Of a stretch of DNA of 64,000 bases, positions 24,937 through 33,453 are shown in pieces; the stretch's first letter is position 1; each line of letters starts with the position of its first letter. Both the position numbers and the translations under genes were made by a program. The notes below the pieces were generated by a model. It ran no database searches. It saw only the letters and a list, made by a program, of their open reading frames with translations, and was not told where the DNA came from. The DNA comes from Ethanoligenens sp047722935 (GTDB taxonomy: Bacteria; Bacillota; Clostridia; Oscillospirales; Ethanoligenentaceae), in contig JBDNZS010000001.1 of NCBI GenBank assembly GCA_047722935.1, positions 1-64,000 on the forward strand, in the 5' to 3' direction.

Positions 24937-25079
24937 CACAATAAAGCAGGGGAACCATTCCGTCCTCACCTCGTGTGCCGCTGGCCCCGAGGTCAATATC
25001 GTCGGCATTCCTGATCACAATGGTGAGGAATGGATAAACCGGTGTATTCGAGCGGATGGATGTTTCCATCCGCTTTTTT
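24937..25079 (+). promoter_or_regulatory. infC leader with attenuator (L20-leader-like)
   Basis: The structured leader includes ACCATTCC...CCTCAC near 24953-24974, which can pair with GTGAGGAATGG at 25023-25033. Immediately after comes an intrinsic terminator: AGCGGATGGA (25051-25060) with TCCATCCGCT (25065-25074) and six T. This is the arrangement of the Firmicute infC operon leader, where free ribosomal protein L20 favours termination. From 25080 to infC I see no further element besides the ribosome site. Confidence 0.75.
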
Positions 25080-25250
25080 GGCGGGCGCGGACTTTTTGCG
25101 CCGGAACGTTTGCTTTTATCCCGCTTGCGCATGGCGCGGCTTGGTGATAATAGAGCGGCCTGTGGCCGCACGAAATCGAATGGCGTGTCGTTCTACTGCG
25201 AATGCGGGAACGGCTTGCTGTGATAATCTGGACTTTTGGAGGTGCTGGCC

Positions 25251-25808
25251 ATCAGTAACAAGGAAATGCTTCTCAATGAAGAAATCAGGGACAGGGAGGT
25301 CCGTGTGATCGGTGCGGACGGCAGCCAGCTTGGCATCCTTTCGTCTCGCGAGGCACTGCGTTTGGCCGAGGAAAAGAATTTGGATCTGGTCAAGATCGCA
25401 CCGCAGGCGAAGCCGCCGGTTTGCCGTATCATGGATTACGGAAAATTCCGCTTCGAGCAGGCCAAAAAAGAAAAAGAAGCAAAAAAGAATCAGCATATTG
25501 TCGAAATCAAAGAGATTCGTATGTCGCTCAATATTGACACACACGACCTGGAAACCAAGGCGGGTCATGCCATGCAGTTTTTGCGGTCGGGTGACCGTGT
25601 AAAAGTAACGGTTCGCTTCCGGGGCCGTGAAATGGCGCATACTGAACTTGGACGGACGTTGCTGAACCGCTTTGCCGTATTGTGCGAGGGTCTTTCTTCC
25701 GTAGAAAAACTGCCGAAGCTCGAAGGACGCAGCATGTCTTTGTTCCTTGTGGCCAAGCCCGTAAAAGAACCAAACAGCAAGGGAGGAAACCAAAATGCCA
25801 AAGCTTAA
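25251..25808 (+). CDS. infC: translation initiation factor IF-3, probable AUC start
   Basis: IF-3 binds the 30S subunit and checks start-codon choice. The protein has 185 residues from this start. The N-domain contains NEEIRDREVRVIG and KPPVCRIMDYGKFRFEQ, followed by the helical linker and the C-domain (VRFRGREMAHTELG; EGRSMSLFL). GGAGG at 25238-25242 is eight bases before ATC at 25251, which aligns with the rare-start position of IF-3 genes elsewhere (AUU in E. coli and B. subtilis). A TTG at 25236 would overlap the ribosome site and is unlikely. A rare start lets IF-3 repress its own synthesis. Confidence 0.95.
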   Translation: MSNKEMLLNEEIRDREVRVIGADGSQLGILSSREALRLAEEKNLDLVKIAPQAKPPVCRIMDYGKFRFEQAKKEKEAKKNQHIVEIKEIRMSLNIDTHDLETKAGHAMQFLRSGDRVKVTVRFRGREMAHTELGRTLLNRFAVLCEGLSSVEKLPKLEGRSMSLFLVAKPVKEPNSKGGNQNAKA

Positions 25809-25992
25809 AACACACAGCGGCGCGTCTAAACGCCTGCGGTTTACCAAAACAGGCAAGATCAAACGCGCGCACGCGTTCAAATCCCACATCCTCAACAAAA
25901 AGGATACCAAGCGCAAACGGGGTCTGCGTCAGGCTGCTTATGCCGATGCCACCAATGTCGGCGCGCTCAAACGCCTTTGCCCGTATAGCTGA
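25795..25992 (+). CDS. rpmI: 50S ribosomal protein L35
   Basis: A 65-residue basic ribosomal protein with the family pattern MPKLKTHSGASKR, then HILNKKDTKRKRGLR. It overlaps the end of infC by 14 bases and has AGGGAGGAAACC before the ATG. It is the second gene of the infC operon. Confidence 0.98.
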   Translation: MPKLKTHSGASKRLRFTKTGKIKRAHAFKSHILNKKDTKRKRGLRQAAYADATNVGALKRLCPYS

Positions 25993-26055
25993 ACAGGCAG
26001 TGTATTTGTAACAGCGCCGTCCAGCTGGACGGCATTGATGGAGGATTAAGCAAAG

Positions 26056-26409
26056 ATGGCGAGAGTCAAGGGCGCGATGATGACGCGCAAACGCAGAAAA
26101 AAGATTTTAAAACTGGCAAAAGGATACTGGGGCGGTAAAAGCCGGTTGTTCCGCACGGCCAATGAAGCCGTAATGAAATCCCTCAGCTATGCCTATGTGG
26201 GCCGCAAACTGAAAAAACGTGATTTCCGTTCGCTTTGGATTACGCGCATTTCCGCGGCGTGCAAACTCAACGGAATGAATTATTCTACATTTATCAATGG
26301 TTTGAAAAAGGCGGATATCGTCCTTAACCGCAAGATTCTTTCGGAACTTGCAGTCAATGACAGCGCCGGATTCACCTCCCTGGTGGAAAAAGCGAAAGCT
26401 GCGCTTTGA
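26056..26409 (+). CDS. rplT: 50S ribosomal protein L20
   Basis: A 117-residue 23S-binding assembly protein. Characteristic segments are MARVKGAMMTRKRRKK, the AKGYWGGKSRLFR loop and RDFRSLWITRI. It probably also represses the operon through the leader described upstream. GGAGGA lies nine bases ahead of the ATG. Confidence 0.98.
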   Translation: MARVKGAMMTRKRRKKILKLAKGYWGGKSRLFRTANEAVMKSLSYAYVGRKLKKRDFRSLWITRISAACKLNGMNYSTFINGLKKADIVLNRKILSELAVNDSAGFTSLVEKAKAAL

Positions 26410-26420
26410 TTTACCGGTAG

Positions 26421-26466
26421 AAAAACCGCCCTTGTGCGCAATTTTTTGCGCCGCGGGCGGTTTTTT
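26421..26466 (+). terminator. terminator of the infC operon
   Basis: AAAAACCGCCC (26421-26431) pairs with GGGCGGTTTTTT (26455-26466); GCGCAA/TTGCGC extends the hairpin inside. It ends in six T. Confidence 0.88.
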
Positions 26467-26519
26467 ATTGTGCGCAAAAATGAGGGGATGCCTTTGGCGC
26501 ACAGGCAGGATAGGAGGAT

Positions 26520-27320
26520 ATGGTGCATATGATGGAGATCACAAGCCGCGAAAACCCACTGATACGCGATTATACCCATCTGCGGGATAACCGTGCATAC
26601 CGGCGGGAGACTGGCCGCTTTGTGCTGGAAGGCGCACGCCTGCTGGCAGACGCATTGGAGAGCGGTGTTCGGCTGGAAACGTTTTTTTTTACCGACGCGG
26701 CCATGGAAAAGCACGCTGCCTTGTGCCAAACCGCCAGCCAAAAAGGAGTGCGCGTTTGCATGGTGGGCAGTTCTGTGGCGGTGAAGCTGGCGGATACTTC
26801 CGCACCGCAGGGCATCTTCGCCACCGCATTTATGCTTGACAAAGCGTTCGCGTTGGATAAAATAAAATTAGACGGCGTATATGCGGCGCTGGAAGATATC
26901 AGTGACCCCGGCAATCTGGGAACTATTTTGCGCACGGCCGAGGCGCTGGGACTTTCCGGCATCCTGCTGTCCAAAGGCTGCACGGATATCTATGCGCCCA
27001 AAGTCGTGCGGGCTTCCATGGGAGCTGTGTTCCGCACGGCGTTCCTACAGGTGGACGATCTGCCTGCCGCATTGTCGTTGTTGAACGACAACGGTATACA
27101 AACCCTCGCCGCACTTGCGGGCGGCACCACCAGACTGCTCACGCAGCTCGATCTGCATGGCGGCGTGGTGGTGGCCATCGGCAATGAAGGCGCGGGGCTG
27201 ACAGATGCCTGTGTGAAGGTATGCAAGCCGTTTACCATCCCCATGAAAGGACGGGCGGAATCGCTCAATGCAGCGGCTGCGGCCGCCATTGTCATGTGGG
27301 AAATAATGCGCGGCCGATAA
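26520..27320 (+). CDS. SpoU/TrmH-family rRNA (ribose-2'-O) methyltransferase
   Basis: A 266-residue SPOUT-class RNA methyltransferase. The N-terminal substrate-binding domain starts ITSRENPLIRDYTHLRD. The knotted C-terminal domain has motif 1 DISDPGNLGTILRTAEALG, motif 2 AIGNEGAGL and motif 3 IPMKGRAESLNAAAA. It is most like the B. subtilis YsgA group, which lies near rplT in bacilli; the target nucleotide is not known from sequence. Several start codons are clustered (ATG 26520, GTG 26523, ATG 26529 and 26532) behind AGGAGG at 26512-26517, and 26529 has the best spacing. Confidence 0.9.
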   Translation: MVHMMEITSRENPLIRDYTHLRDNRAYRRETGRFVLEGARLLADALESGVRLETFFFTDAAMEKHAALCQTASQKGVRVCMVGSSVAVKLADTSAPQGIFATAFMLDKAFALDKIKLDGVYAALEDISDPGNLGTILRTAEALGLSGILLSKGCTDIYAPKVVRASMGAVFRTAFLQVDDLPAALSLLNDNGIQTLAALAGGTTRLLTQLDLHGGVVVAIGNEGAGLTDACVKVCKPFTIPMKGRAESLNAAAAAAIVMWEIMRGR

Positions 27321-27334
27321 GGACGTTGATTTTA

Positions 27335-28531
27335 TTGACAGATGTAGAACATTGGATCTGGCTTGTACTGGCGTTTTCACCCGGCAGCCCAAAACCATGC
27401 CGTTTGGCGGAAGTGCTGGGCGGCGCAAAAGCGGTATATCAGGCGGGTGAAAAGGCATTGGCCGCTTCCGGCATTTGCACCGCACATGACCTGGAACTCC
27501 TGCGCCCCCATGGGTTGGAAAAGGCACAGCGCATCGTGGAGCACTGCCTTGCGCGCGGCTATGACATCTGCACCTTTGCGGATGCCGCCTATCCCGCCCG
27601 GCTCAAAGAGATTCATGCTCCGCCCGCCGTGCTGTATGTGATGGGCAGGCTGCCCACGGACGACACGCTTTGTGTTGCCATGGTGGGCGCCAGACACGTC
27701 ACCGATTACGGCGCGGCGGCGGCAGAGCGGTTGGCGATGGGGCTGGCGCACGTCGGGGTGGGCGTGGTGAGCGGAATGGCCGCCGGGGTAGACACACATG
27801 CGCACAAGGGCGCGCTTAAAGGCGGCGGCAAGACCTATGCCGTGCTTGGCTGTGGGTTGGATACCGTTTATCCGTCATCCAACCGCGAATTGCATCGCCT
27901 AATTGCGAAAAACGGCGCGGTGCTTTCGGAATATCCGCCGGATGCCGGGCCGGACCGCCACCATTTTCCCGTGCGCAACCGCATCATCGCGGGGATGTCG
28001 GCCGGCACGGTGGTGGTGGAGGCCGGGCGGAAAAGCGGGTCGCTCATCACTGCCGGACAGGCATTGGAAATGGGCAGAGATGTGTTTGCCGTGCCGGGCA
28101 GTATTTTCAGCCCCATGAGCGAGGGTACTAACCAATTGCTGCGGGAGGGTGCGAAGCCCGCCTGCGGCGTGGTGGATATCCTTGAGGAATATCCGGCAAT
28201 GGTCGCGCAAACACTGTCGATGGAACAGGCTGCCCCGGCACAGCAGTCATTTTCCCAAATGGCCGGTCGTGCGGCGGAACATCCGGGCAAGGCTGCCGCT
28301 GCGGCAGCCGATAGACCGCCTGAACCGCAGGCTTCTCCGAAACGACCGGTGGCGGGATTGGATGATGTGCAACGCGCCGTGTATGCGTTGATGGATGGTT
28401 CACCGCGCCACGTGGATGAGCTTGCCGTGCGTGCCAACCTGCCGCCCGCGCAAGTGCTGGCGGTGCTCACGGTGCTGGAAATACAGGGGCTTGTCCGCTC
28501 CGAACCCGGCAGGCGGTTCTGCTCCGTCTAA
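27335..28531 (+). CDS. dprA: DNA-processing protein DprA
   Basis: Loads RecA onto incoming single-stranded DNA in natural transformation. About 398 residues from TTG at 27335, which follows AAGGA at 11 bases; an in-frame frame extends upstream into the methyltransferase gene but is not credible. It has an N-terminal SAM-like helical part, the DprA Rossmann core (MVGARHVTDYG; SGMAAGVDTHAHKGAL; LGCGLDTVYP; VPGSIFSPMSEGTNQL) and, after an Ala/Pro-rich linker, a C-terminal winged helix (GSPRHVDELAVRANLPPAQV). It is followed 33 bases on by topA, the usual Firmicute order. Confidence 0.95.
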   Translation: MTDVEHWIWLVLAFSPGSPKPCRLAEVLGGAKAVYQAGEKALAASGICTAHDLELLRPHGLEKAQRIVEHCLARGYDICTFADAAYPARLKEIHAPPAVLYVMGRLPTDDTLCVAMVGARHVTDYGAAAAERLAMGLAHVGVGVVSGMAAGVDTHAHKGALKGGGKTYAVLGCGLDTVYPSSNRELHRLIAKNGAVLSEYPPDAGPDRHHFPVRNRIIAGMSAGTVVVEAGRKSGSLITAGQALEMGRDVFAVPGSIFSPMSEGTNQLLREGAKPACGVVDILEEYPAMVAQTLSMEQAAPAQQSFSQMAGRAAEHPGKAAAAAADRPPEPQASPKRPVAGLDDVQRAVYALMDGSPRHVDELAVRANLPPAQVLAVLTVLEIQGLVRSEPGRRFCSV

Positions 28532-28564
28532 ATTGAATGGTAACAACCGTAAAGGATACAATAC

Positions 28565-30646
28565 ATGTCAAATTTGGTAATCGTGGAGTCACCGGCAAAA
28601 GCCCATACAATCAAAAAATATCTGGGACGCGGCTACACGGTCGTTGCTTCCATGGGGCATGTGCGCGATCTGCCCAAAAGCCGGATGGGTGTGGATATTG
28701 AAAACCACTTCACGCCGAAGTATATCCCCATTCGCGGCAAGGCGCCTTTGATCAAGTCTTTAAAAAAGGAAGCTAAAAACAGCACCAAGATCTTTCTGGC
28801 GACTGACCCTGACCGTGAAGGGGAGGCCATTAGCTGGCATCTGGCCAACCTGTTGGGACTGGATGAGAAAACCGCGCTGCGCGTCACGTTCAATGAGATC
28901 ACCAAATCCGCTGTTAAAGATGGCATCAAGAACCCGCGTTCCATCGATCTGGATTTGGTCAATGCCTATCAGGCACGCCGTATTCTTGACCGCATCGTGG
29001 GCTATCAACTCAGCCCGTTTTTGTGGAAGAAGATTCGTCCCGGCCTCTCTGCCGGACGTGTGCAGTCGGTCGCGGTGCGGCTGATTGTCGACCGTGAGGA
29101 CGAAATCCGCGCATTCGTGCCGGAAGAATATTGGACCATCGACGCATCCGAATTGCTTGCGCCCAGTTCCAAAAAGCCGTTTGCCGCGCATTTCCATGGC
29201 GGATTGGACGGCAAAAAGGTCGAGGTTAAGAACAAGGAAGAAGCAGATACAATTCTTGATGCGCTCAAGGGTGCGCCGTTCATTGTACGCACCGTGAAGA
29301 AAAGCGAACGCAAAAAATCCCCCGCTCCGCCGTTCACCACCTCCACGCTGCAGCAGGAAGCATCCCGCCGCCTCGGATTCCAGGCCAGACGCACCATGCG
29401 CGCCGCGCAGGAACTGTATGAGGGCGTGGATGTGAAAGGCTATGGCGCAATCGGTCTGATTACCTACATGCGTACCGATTCGCTGCGCATCGCGGCGGAG
29501 GCCCAGCAGGCGGCACTCGCCTATGTGGGTGAAACATTTGGGCAGGACTATCTGCCGGAAAAGCCGCGGGTTTATAAATCGCGCGCCAACGCGCAGGATG
29601 CGCATGAAGCCATCCGTCCTACCATGCCGGAGCTTTCGCCGGAGAAGGTCAAGGAAAGCCTGTCCGGCGATCAATTTAAGCTGTACAAACTTATCTGGGA
29701 GCGCTTTGTTGCCAGCCAGATGGCGAACAAGGTGCTGGACACCGTAAGTGTGGACATCGCCGCTGCGGATTACCTGTTTAAAGCGTCGGGCAATACGGTC
29801 AGATTCAAGGGCTTCTCCATTGTGTACGAGATGGCGATGGATGAGAACAAGGAATCCGGCAAGCCGCTGCCGATACTTAACGAGGGCGATGAACTGCAAG
29901 TTCAGAAGCTGGATGGCAATCAGCACTTTACGCAGCCGCCCGCCCGCTATACCGAGGCGTCGCTCATCAAAACGCTGGAGGAAAATGGAATCGGGCGTCC
30001 GAGCACCTATGCCACAACCATCACCACCATCCTTGCCCGTCTGTATGTGGAGCGTGAGGGGAAACAACTGGTGCCCACGCCGCTGGGCGAAGTGACTACC
30101 AAACTCATGCGCGAGCATTTCGCCAGCGTTGTGGATGTGGAGTTTACGGCCAAGATGGAGAACAACTTGGATAAAGTGGAAACCGGCGAGGAGAACTGGG
30201 TGCAGATGCTCACCGATTTTTACGAGGGATTCGACCACACGCTTAAAAGGGCGGAGGAAGAGCTCGGAGATGTCCACATGAAAGTGCCGGACGAGGAGAC
30301 AGACATCGTCTGTGAACTTTGCGGGCGCAAGATGGTCATTAAAAACGGACGGTACGGCAAATTCTTGGCTTGTCCCGGTTATCCCGAATGCAAGAATACC
30401 AAACCCATCGTGCAGGAGACCGGTGCGTTCTGCCCGCTTTGCGGCGGACGCGTACTGGCTAAAAAATCGAAAAGCGGCAAGAAATATTTTGGTTGTGAAC
30501 ACAACCCCACGTGCAGTTTCATGACCTGGGATACGCCGTTGGAGGAGAAATGCCCGAAATGCGGCGGCAGCCTGTTCAAGAAGCGCGGCGGCGTAGTCTA
30601 TTGTGCGAAAGAGGGCTGCGGTTACAGTCGTGAGGAAAAGAAATGA
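28565..30646 (+). CDS. topA: DNA topoisomerase I
   Basis: A type IA topoisomerase that relaxes negative supercoils. The 693 residues comprise a TOPRIM domain (MSNLVIVESPAKAHTIKKYL; DPDRE at 81-85) and the cleavage domain with the active tyrosine in GLITYMRTDSLR (near 302). Three C-terminal zinc-ribbon modules with CxxC pairs follow (CELCGRK, CPLCGGR, CPKCGGS). The gene overlaps trmFO by four bases (ATGA). Confidence 0.98.
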   Translation: MSNLVIVESPAKAHTIKKYLGRGYTVVASMGHVRDLPKSRMGVDIENHFTPKYIPIRGKAPLIKSLKKEAKNSTKIFLATDPDREGEAISWHLANLLGLDEKTALRVTFNEITKSAVKDGIKNPRSIDLDLVNAYQARRILDRIVGYQLSPFLWKKIRPGLSAGRVQSVAVRLIVDREDEIRAFVPEEYWTIDASELLAPSSKKPFAAHFHGGLDGKKVEVKNKEEADTILDALKGAPFIVRTVKKSERKKSPAPPFTTSTLQQEASRRLGFQARRTMRAAQELYEGVDVKGYGAIGLITYMRTDSLRIAAEAQQAALAYVGETFGQDYLPEKPRVYKSRANAQDAHEAIRPTMPELSPEKVKESLSGDQFKLYKLIWERFVASQMANKVLDTVSVDIAAADYLFKASGNTVRFKGFSIVYEMAMDENKESGKPLPILNEGDELQVQKLDGNQHFTQPPARYTEASLIKTLEENGIGRPSTYATTITTILARLYVEREGKQLVPTPLGEVTTKLMREHFASVVDVEFTAKMENNLDKVETGEENWVQMLTDFYEGFDHTLKRAEEELGDVHMKVPDEETDIVCELCGRKMVIKNGRYGKFLACPGYPECKNTKPIVQETGAFCPLCGGRVLAKKSKSGKKYFGCEHNPTCSFMTWDTPLEEKCPKCGGSLFKKRGGVVYCAKEGCGYSREEKK

Positions 30647-31974
30647 CCGGAGAGACACGGCATATCACTGTTGTGGGAGCGGGTCTGGCGGGCTGTGAGG
30701 CAGCGTGGCAGGCCGCCGAACGGGGCGTGGAAGTCACGCTCTATGAGATGAAACCCGCGCGTTTTTCTCCCGCGCACCACAGCCCGGATTTTGCGGAATT
30801 GGTCTGTTCCAATTCCCTGCGCGCCGATGGACTGCAAAATGCCGTGGGGCTGCTCAAGGAGGAGATGCGTCGGCTGGATTCGCTCATCCTCACCTGCGCG
30901 GACGCGACCCGTGTACCTGCCGGTGGTGCGCTTGCCGTGGATCGCGCAGGCTTCTCCAGTATGGTCACGGAAAAACTGCGCGTGCATCCGCGCATCACGG
31001 TGGTCGAGCGGGAACTGACCGAGCTTCCAGAGGATTCTTGCGTGGTTGCAACCGGGCCGCTGACCGACGGCGCAATGGCGGAGGCGGTCGTCCGTATCTG
31101 TGGCGGCGAGGCACCGCTGCATTTCTACGACGCGGCTGCGCCCATTGTGACTGCTGAAAGCATCGATTTTGACAAAGTCTATTTTGCGGCGCGATATGGC
31201 AAGGGCGGTGCGGATTACGTCAACTGTCCGATGACGAAAGAAGAATACGACGTATTCTACGACGCGCTGGTTTCCGCTGAAGCCGCAAAGCTGCATGGTT
31301 TCGAGGAAGATGACCCCAAGGTGTTTGAGGGCTGTATGCCGGTGGAGGTGATGGCCGCGCGCGGGCGGGACACCATGCGTTTCGGCCCGCTCAAACCAGT
31401 GGGCCTGCCCGATCCGAAGACCGGGAAAGATCCTTATGCCGTGGTGCAGCTGCGGCATGACGATGCGGCAGGTGATTTGTACAACCTTGTCGGTTTCCAG
31501 ACACACCTGCGGTTTCCTGAACAGAAGCGGGTGTTTTCCATGATTCCCGGCCTGAAAAAGGCGGTGTTTGCGCGGTATGGCGTGATGCATCGCAACACAT
31601 TTTTGAACGCGCCCGATTTGCTGGACAACTTCTACCGGTTGAAAAGTGACCCGCGCGTCTTTTTCGCCGGGCAGATGACCGGTGTAGAAGGATATGTCGA
31701 ATCCGCCGCGTCCGGACTTGCCGCCGGACTTAACTGCGCCAGGCAGGTGATGGGCCTGCCGCCGGTGGATTTCACCGCACAAACCGCGATCGGCGCGTTG
31801 GCGCAGTATATCAGTGGGGCGGCGGCAAAACACTTCCAGCCCATGAATGTCAATTTCGGCATCATTGCACCGCTGGGCCGGAAAGTGAAAGTGAAACGCG
31901 ACCGGTATGAAGCAATTTCCAACCGTGCGCTGGAAACACTGGCAGGTATCCAATCGGCGGACGGATGGATTTAA
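30643..31974 (+). CDS. trmFO: methylenetetrahydrofolate-tRNA (uracil-54-C5)-methyltransferase
   Basis: A folate/FAD-dependent enzyme making ribothymidine 54 in tRNA. It has 443 residues, with the N-terminal FAD motif VVGAGLAGCEAAWQAAERG and family blocks LVCSNSLRADGLQNAVGLLK and FFAGQMTGVEGYVESAASG. Topoisomerase I followed by TrmFO is the standard Firmicute pair. The start is coupled to topA by a four-base overlap. Confidence 0.98.
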   Translation: MTGETRHITVVGAGLAGCEAAWQAAERGVEVTLYEMKPARFSPAHHSPDFAELVCSNSLRADGLQNAVGLLKEEMRRLDSLILTCADATRVPAGGALAVDRAGFSSMVTEKLRVHPRITVVERELTELPEDSCVVATGPLTDGAMAEAVVRICGGEAPLHFYDAAAPIVTAESIDFDKVYFAARYGKGGADYVNCPMTKEEYDVFYDALVSAEAAKLHGFEEDDPKVFEGCMPVEVMAARGRDTMRFGPLKPVGLPDPKTGKDPYAVVQLRHDDAAGDLYNLVGFQTHLRFPEQKRVFSMIPGLKKAVFARYGVMHRNTFLNAPDLLDNFYRLKSDPRVFFAGQMTGVEGYVESAASGLAAGLNCARQVMGLPPVDFTAQTAIGALAQYISGAAAKHFQPMNVNFGIIAPLGRKVKVKRDRYEAISNRALETLAGIQSADGWI

Positions 31975-32069
31975 TAAACGGATTGAGAGCAGCAGTCCGT
32001 CCCGCAGTGGGATGGTTTTCAAAATAAATGGGAGTTTTATGCCGCTCACACGGCAGAATGGAGTTTTAT

Positions 32070-33071
32070 ATGAAGATCATCATGGATGGCTTTGGCGGAG
32101 ATAAAGCGCCTGCCGAGGCGCTGGAGGGCGCACACCTTGCGGTCAAAGAATACGGTGTGGAAATTTTGCTCACGGGCGAACGGGATAAACTGCGGGATGT
32201 GGCGTATGAAAAAAGCATCCCGCTCGATGGCATTGAGATTCTGGAGGCCAACAGCGTGCTGACAATGGACGATGCGCCCACGGATGTGCTGCGCGGCAAA
32301 AAGGACTGCTCCATGGCAGTGGGATTGCGCGCGCTGGCCGACGGACAGGGCGACGCGTTTGTCAGTGCAGGCAACACCGGCGCGCTGGTCGTTGGCTCAC
32401 GTTCCATGCTCGGATGTGTCAACGGCCTGCGGCGCCCGGCGCTGGCGCCCATTCTGCCGGGCGCGAACGGATGCTTCATGCTTCTCGACGGCGGTGCAAA
32501 TGTCGAATGCCGCCCGGATATGCTGCTCCAGTTCGGGCACATGGGCGCGATTTATATGGAAAAGATCATCGGCATCCAAAGTCCGCGTGTCGGGCTGGCC
32601 AACATCGGTTCGGAGGAGCACAAAGGGACACCGCTTGCACAGGCTGCTTATACATTGCTGAAAGATTCCTCGCTGCGCTTCGTGGGCAATGTGGAAGGGC
32701 GCGACATCCCGTTTGATGCCTGCGACGTATTGGTTGCGGATGGTTTTACCGGTAATATCATCCTCAAATTGATCGAGGGAATGGGCTTGTTCATGGGGCA
32801 GACTATCAAAGACATGTTTACCCGGAACTTGCTGTCGATGGGCGCCGCAATGGTGGTAAAACCCGCGCTCACCGCTTTTAGGAAAAAAATGGATTACAGT
32901 GAATACGGCGGCGCACCACTGATGGGGTTGAAAAAACCGGTTTTCAAAGCACATGGCAGTTCCAATGCGCGCGCGTTTCAAAGTGCCGTCCGGCAGGCGA
33001 TGGCGTTTGTTAAGGAAGACGTAATCCGGGAGATAGAGAACAGTGCGCCCGCAGCCAAACCCGTGTCATAA
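32070..33071 (+). CDS. plsX: phosphate acyltransferase PlsX
   Basis: Converts acyl-ACP to acyl-phosphate for phospholipid synthesis. It has 333 residues from the ATG at 32070 (ribosome site TGGAG), beginning MKIIMDGFGGDKAP. Conserved stretches include FVSAGNTGALVVGSR, RPALAPILPG, NIGSEEHKGT and VADGFTGNIILK. It lies upstream of the ACP-like gene and rnc, the usual plsX-acpP-rnc order. Because PlsX works on acyl-ACP, the missing serine in the neighbouring ACP is notable. Confidence 0.97.
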   Translation: MKIIMDGFGGDKAPAEALEGAHLAVKEYGVEILLTGERDKLRDVAYEKSIPLDGIEILEANSVLTMDDAPTDVLRGKKDCSMAVGLRALADGQGDAFVSAGNTGALVVGSRSMLGCVNGLRRPALAPILPGANGCFMLLDGGANVECRPDMLLQFGHMGAIYMEKIIGIQSPRVGLANIGSEEHKGTPLAQAAYTLLKDSSLRFVGNVEGRDIPFDACDVLVADGFTGNIILKLIEGMGLFMGQTIKDMFTRNLLSMGAAMVVKPALTAFRKKMDYSEYGGAPLMGLKKPVFKAHGSSNARAFQSAVRQAMAFVKEDVIREIENSAPAAKPVS

Positions 33072-33170
33072 AAGCGCACGGGAGGCAGACATGGCATATA
33101 CTGCGACTGATGCCGCTTTTTATAAAGGGCAGACAATATCTGTTTGAAGTTAGTGGGGGAGGTGTTTACA

Positions 33171-33401
33171 GTGGTGCTTGAGAGAGTGAAAGCGTTGGTT
33201 GCCGAGCAGTTCGATGTAGAAGAAGACGCACTTGGCGCGGAGACCGCTTTTGAAGAATTGGGAGCAGAACCGGAAGATGTAGTCGATTTTCTTCTGGCGC
33301 TCGATGATGAATTTGACATTGATCTTTCTGACATCCAACCGGATCGCATCGTGACCATCGGGGACGCGGTGACTGTTGTAAAAGAAGTATTGGGCCAATA
33401 A
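33171..33401 (+). CDS. acyl carrier protein-like protein lacking the phosphopantetheine serine
   Basis: 77 residues from GTG at 33171 (GGAGG eight bases upstream), acidic, in the exact place of acpP between plsX and rnc. The fold signature is clear: helix I VLERVKALVAEQFDVEED, the helix II region FEELGAEPEDVVDFLLALDD and then EFDIDLSD. The canonical GADSLD motif reads GAEPED: the attachment serine is Pro34 (CCG at 33270-33272) and the flanking Asp and Leu are Glu. As written it cannot carry 4'-phosphopantetheine. The rest of the protein is intact with no stop or frameshift, so it looks maintained rather than decaying. It may be a non-acylated ACP paralogue with a regulatory or structural role, with a normal ACP elsewhere in the genome. 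Confidence 0.85.
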   Translation: MVLERVKALVAEQFDVEEDALGAETAFEELGAEPEDVVDFLLALDDEFDIDLSDIQPDRIVTIGDAVTVVKEVLGQ

Positions 33402-33453
33402 CGCATGTGCGAGGGCGTCGAAGCATGAGGACGGAAAAGGACCGGAGGCATCC

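Noticed and set aside
27221..27334. Longer DprA start overlapping the methyltransferase
   Set aside because: The extension has no ribosome site and codes for unrelated residues; DprA homology begins near the TTG at 27335.
28760..30658. 632-codon open frame on the minus strand opposite topA
   Set aside because: It is the antisense shadow of a certain topA gene, has no ribosome site or recognisable domain, and is explained by the high GC third positions of topA.
30622..32049. 475-codon open frame on the minus strand opposite trmFO
   Set aside because: Antisense to a well-defined trmFO with correct order and coupling; nothing in the translation supports a gene.
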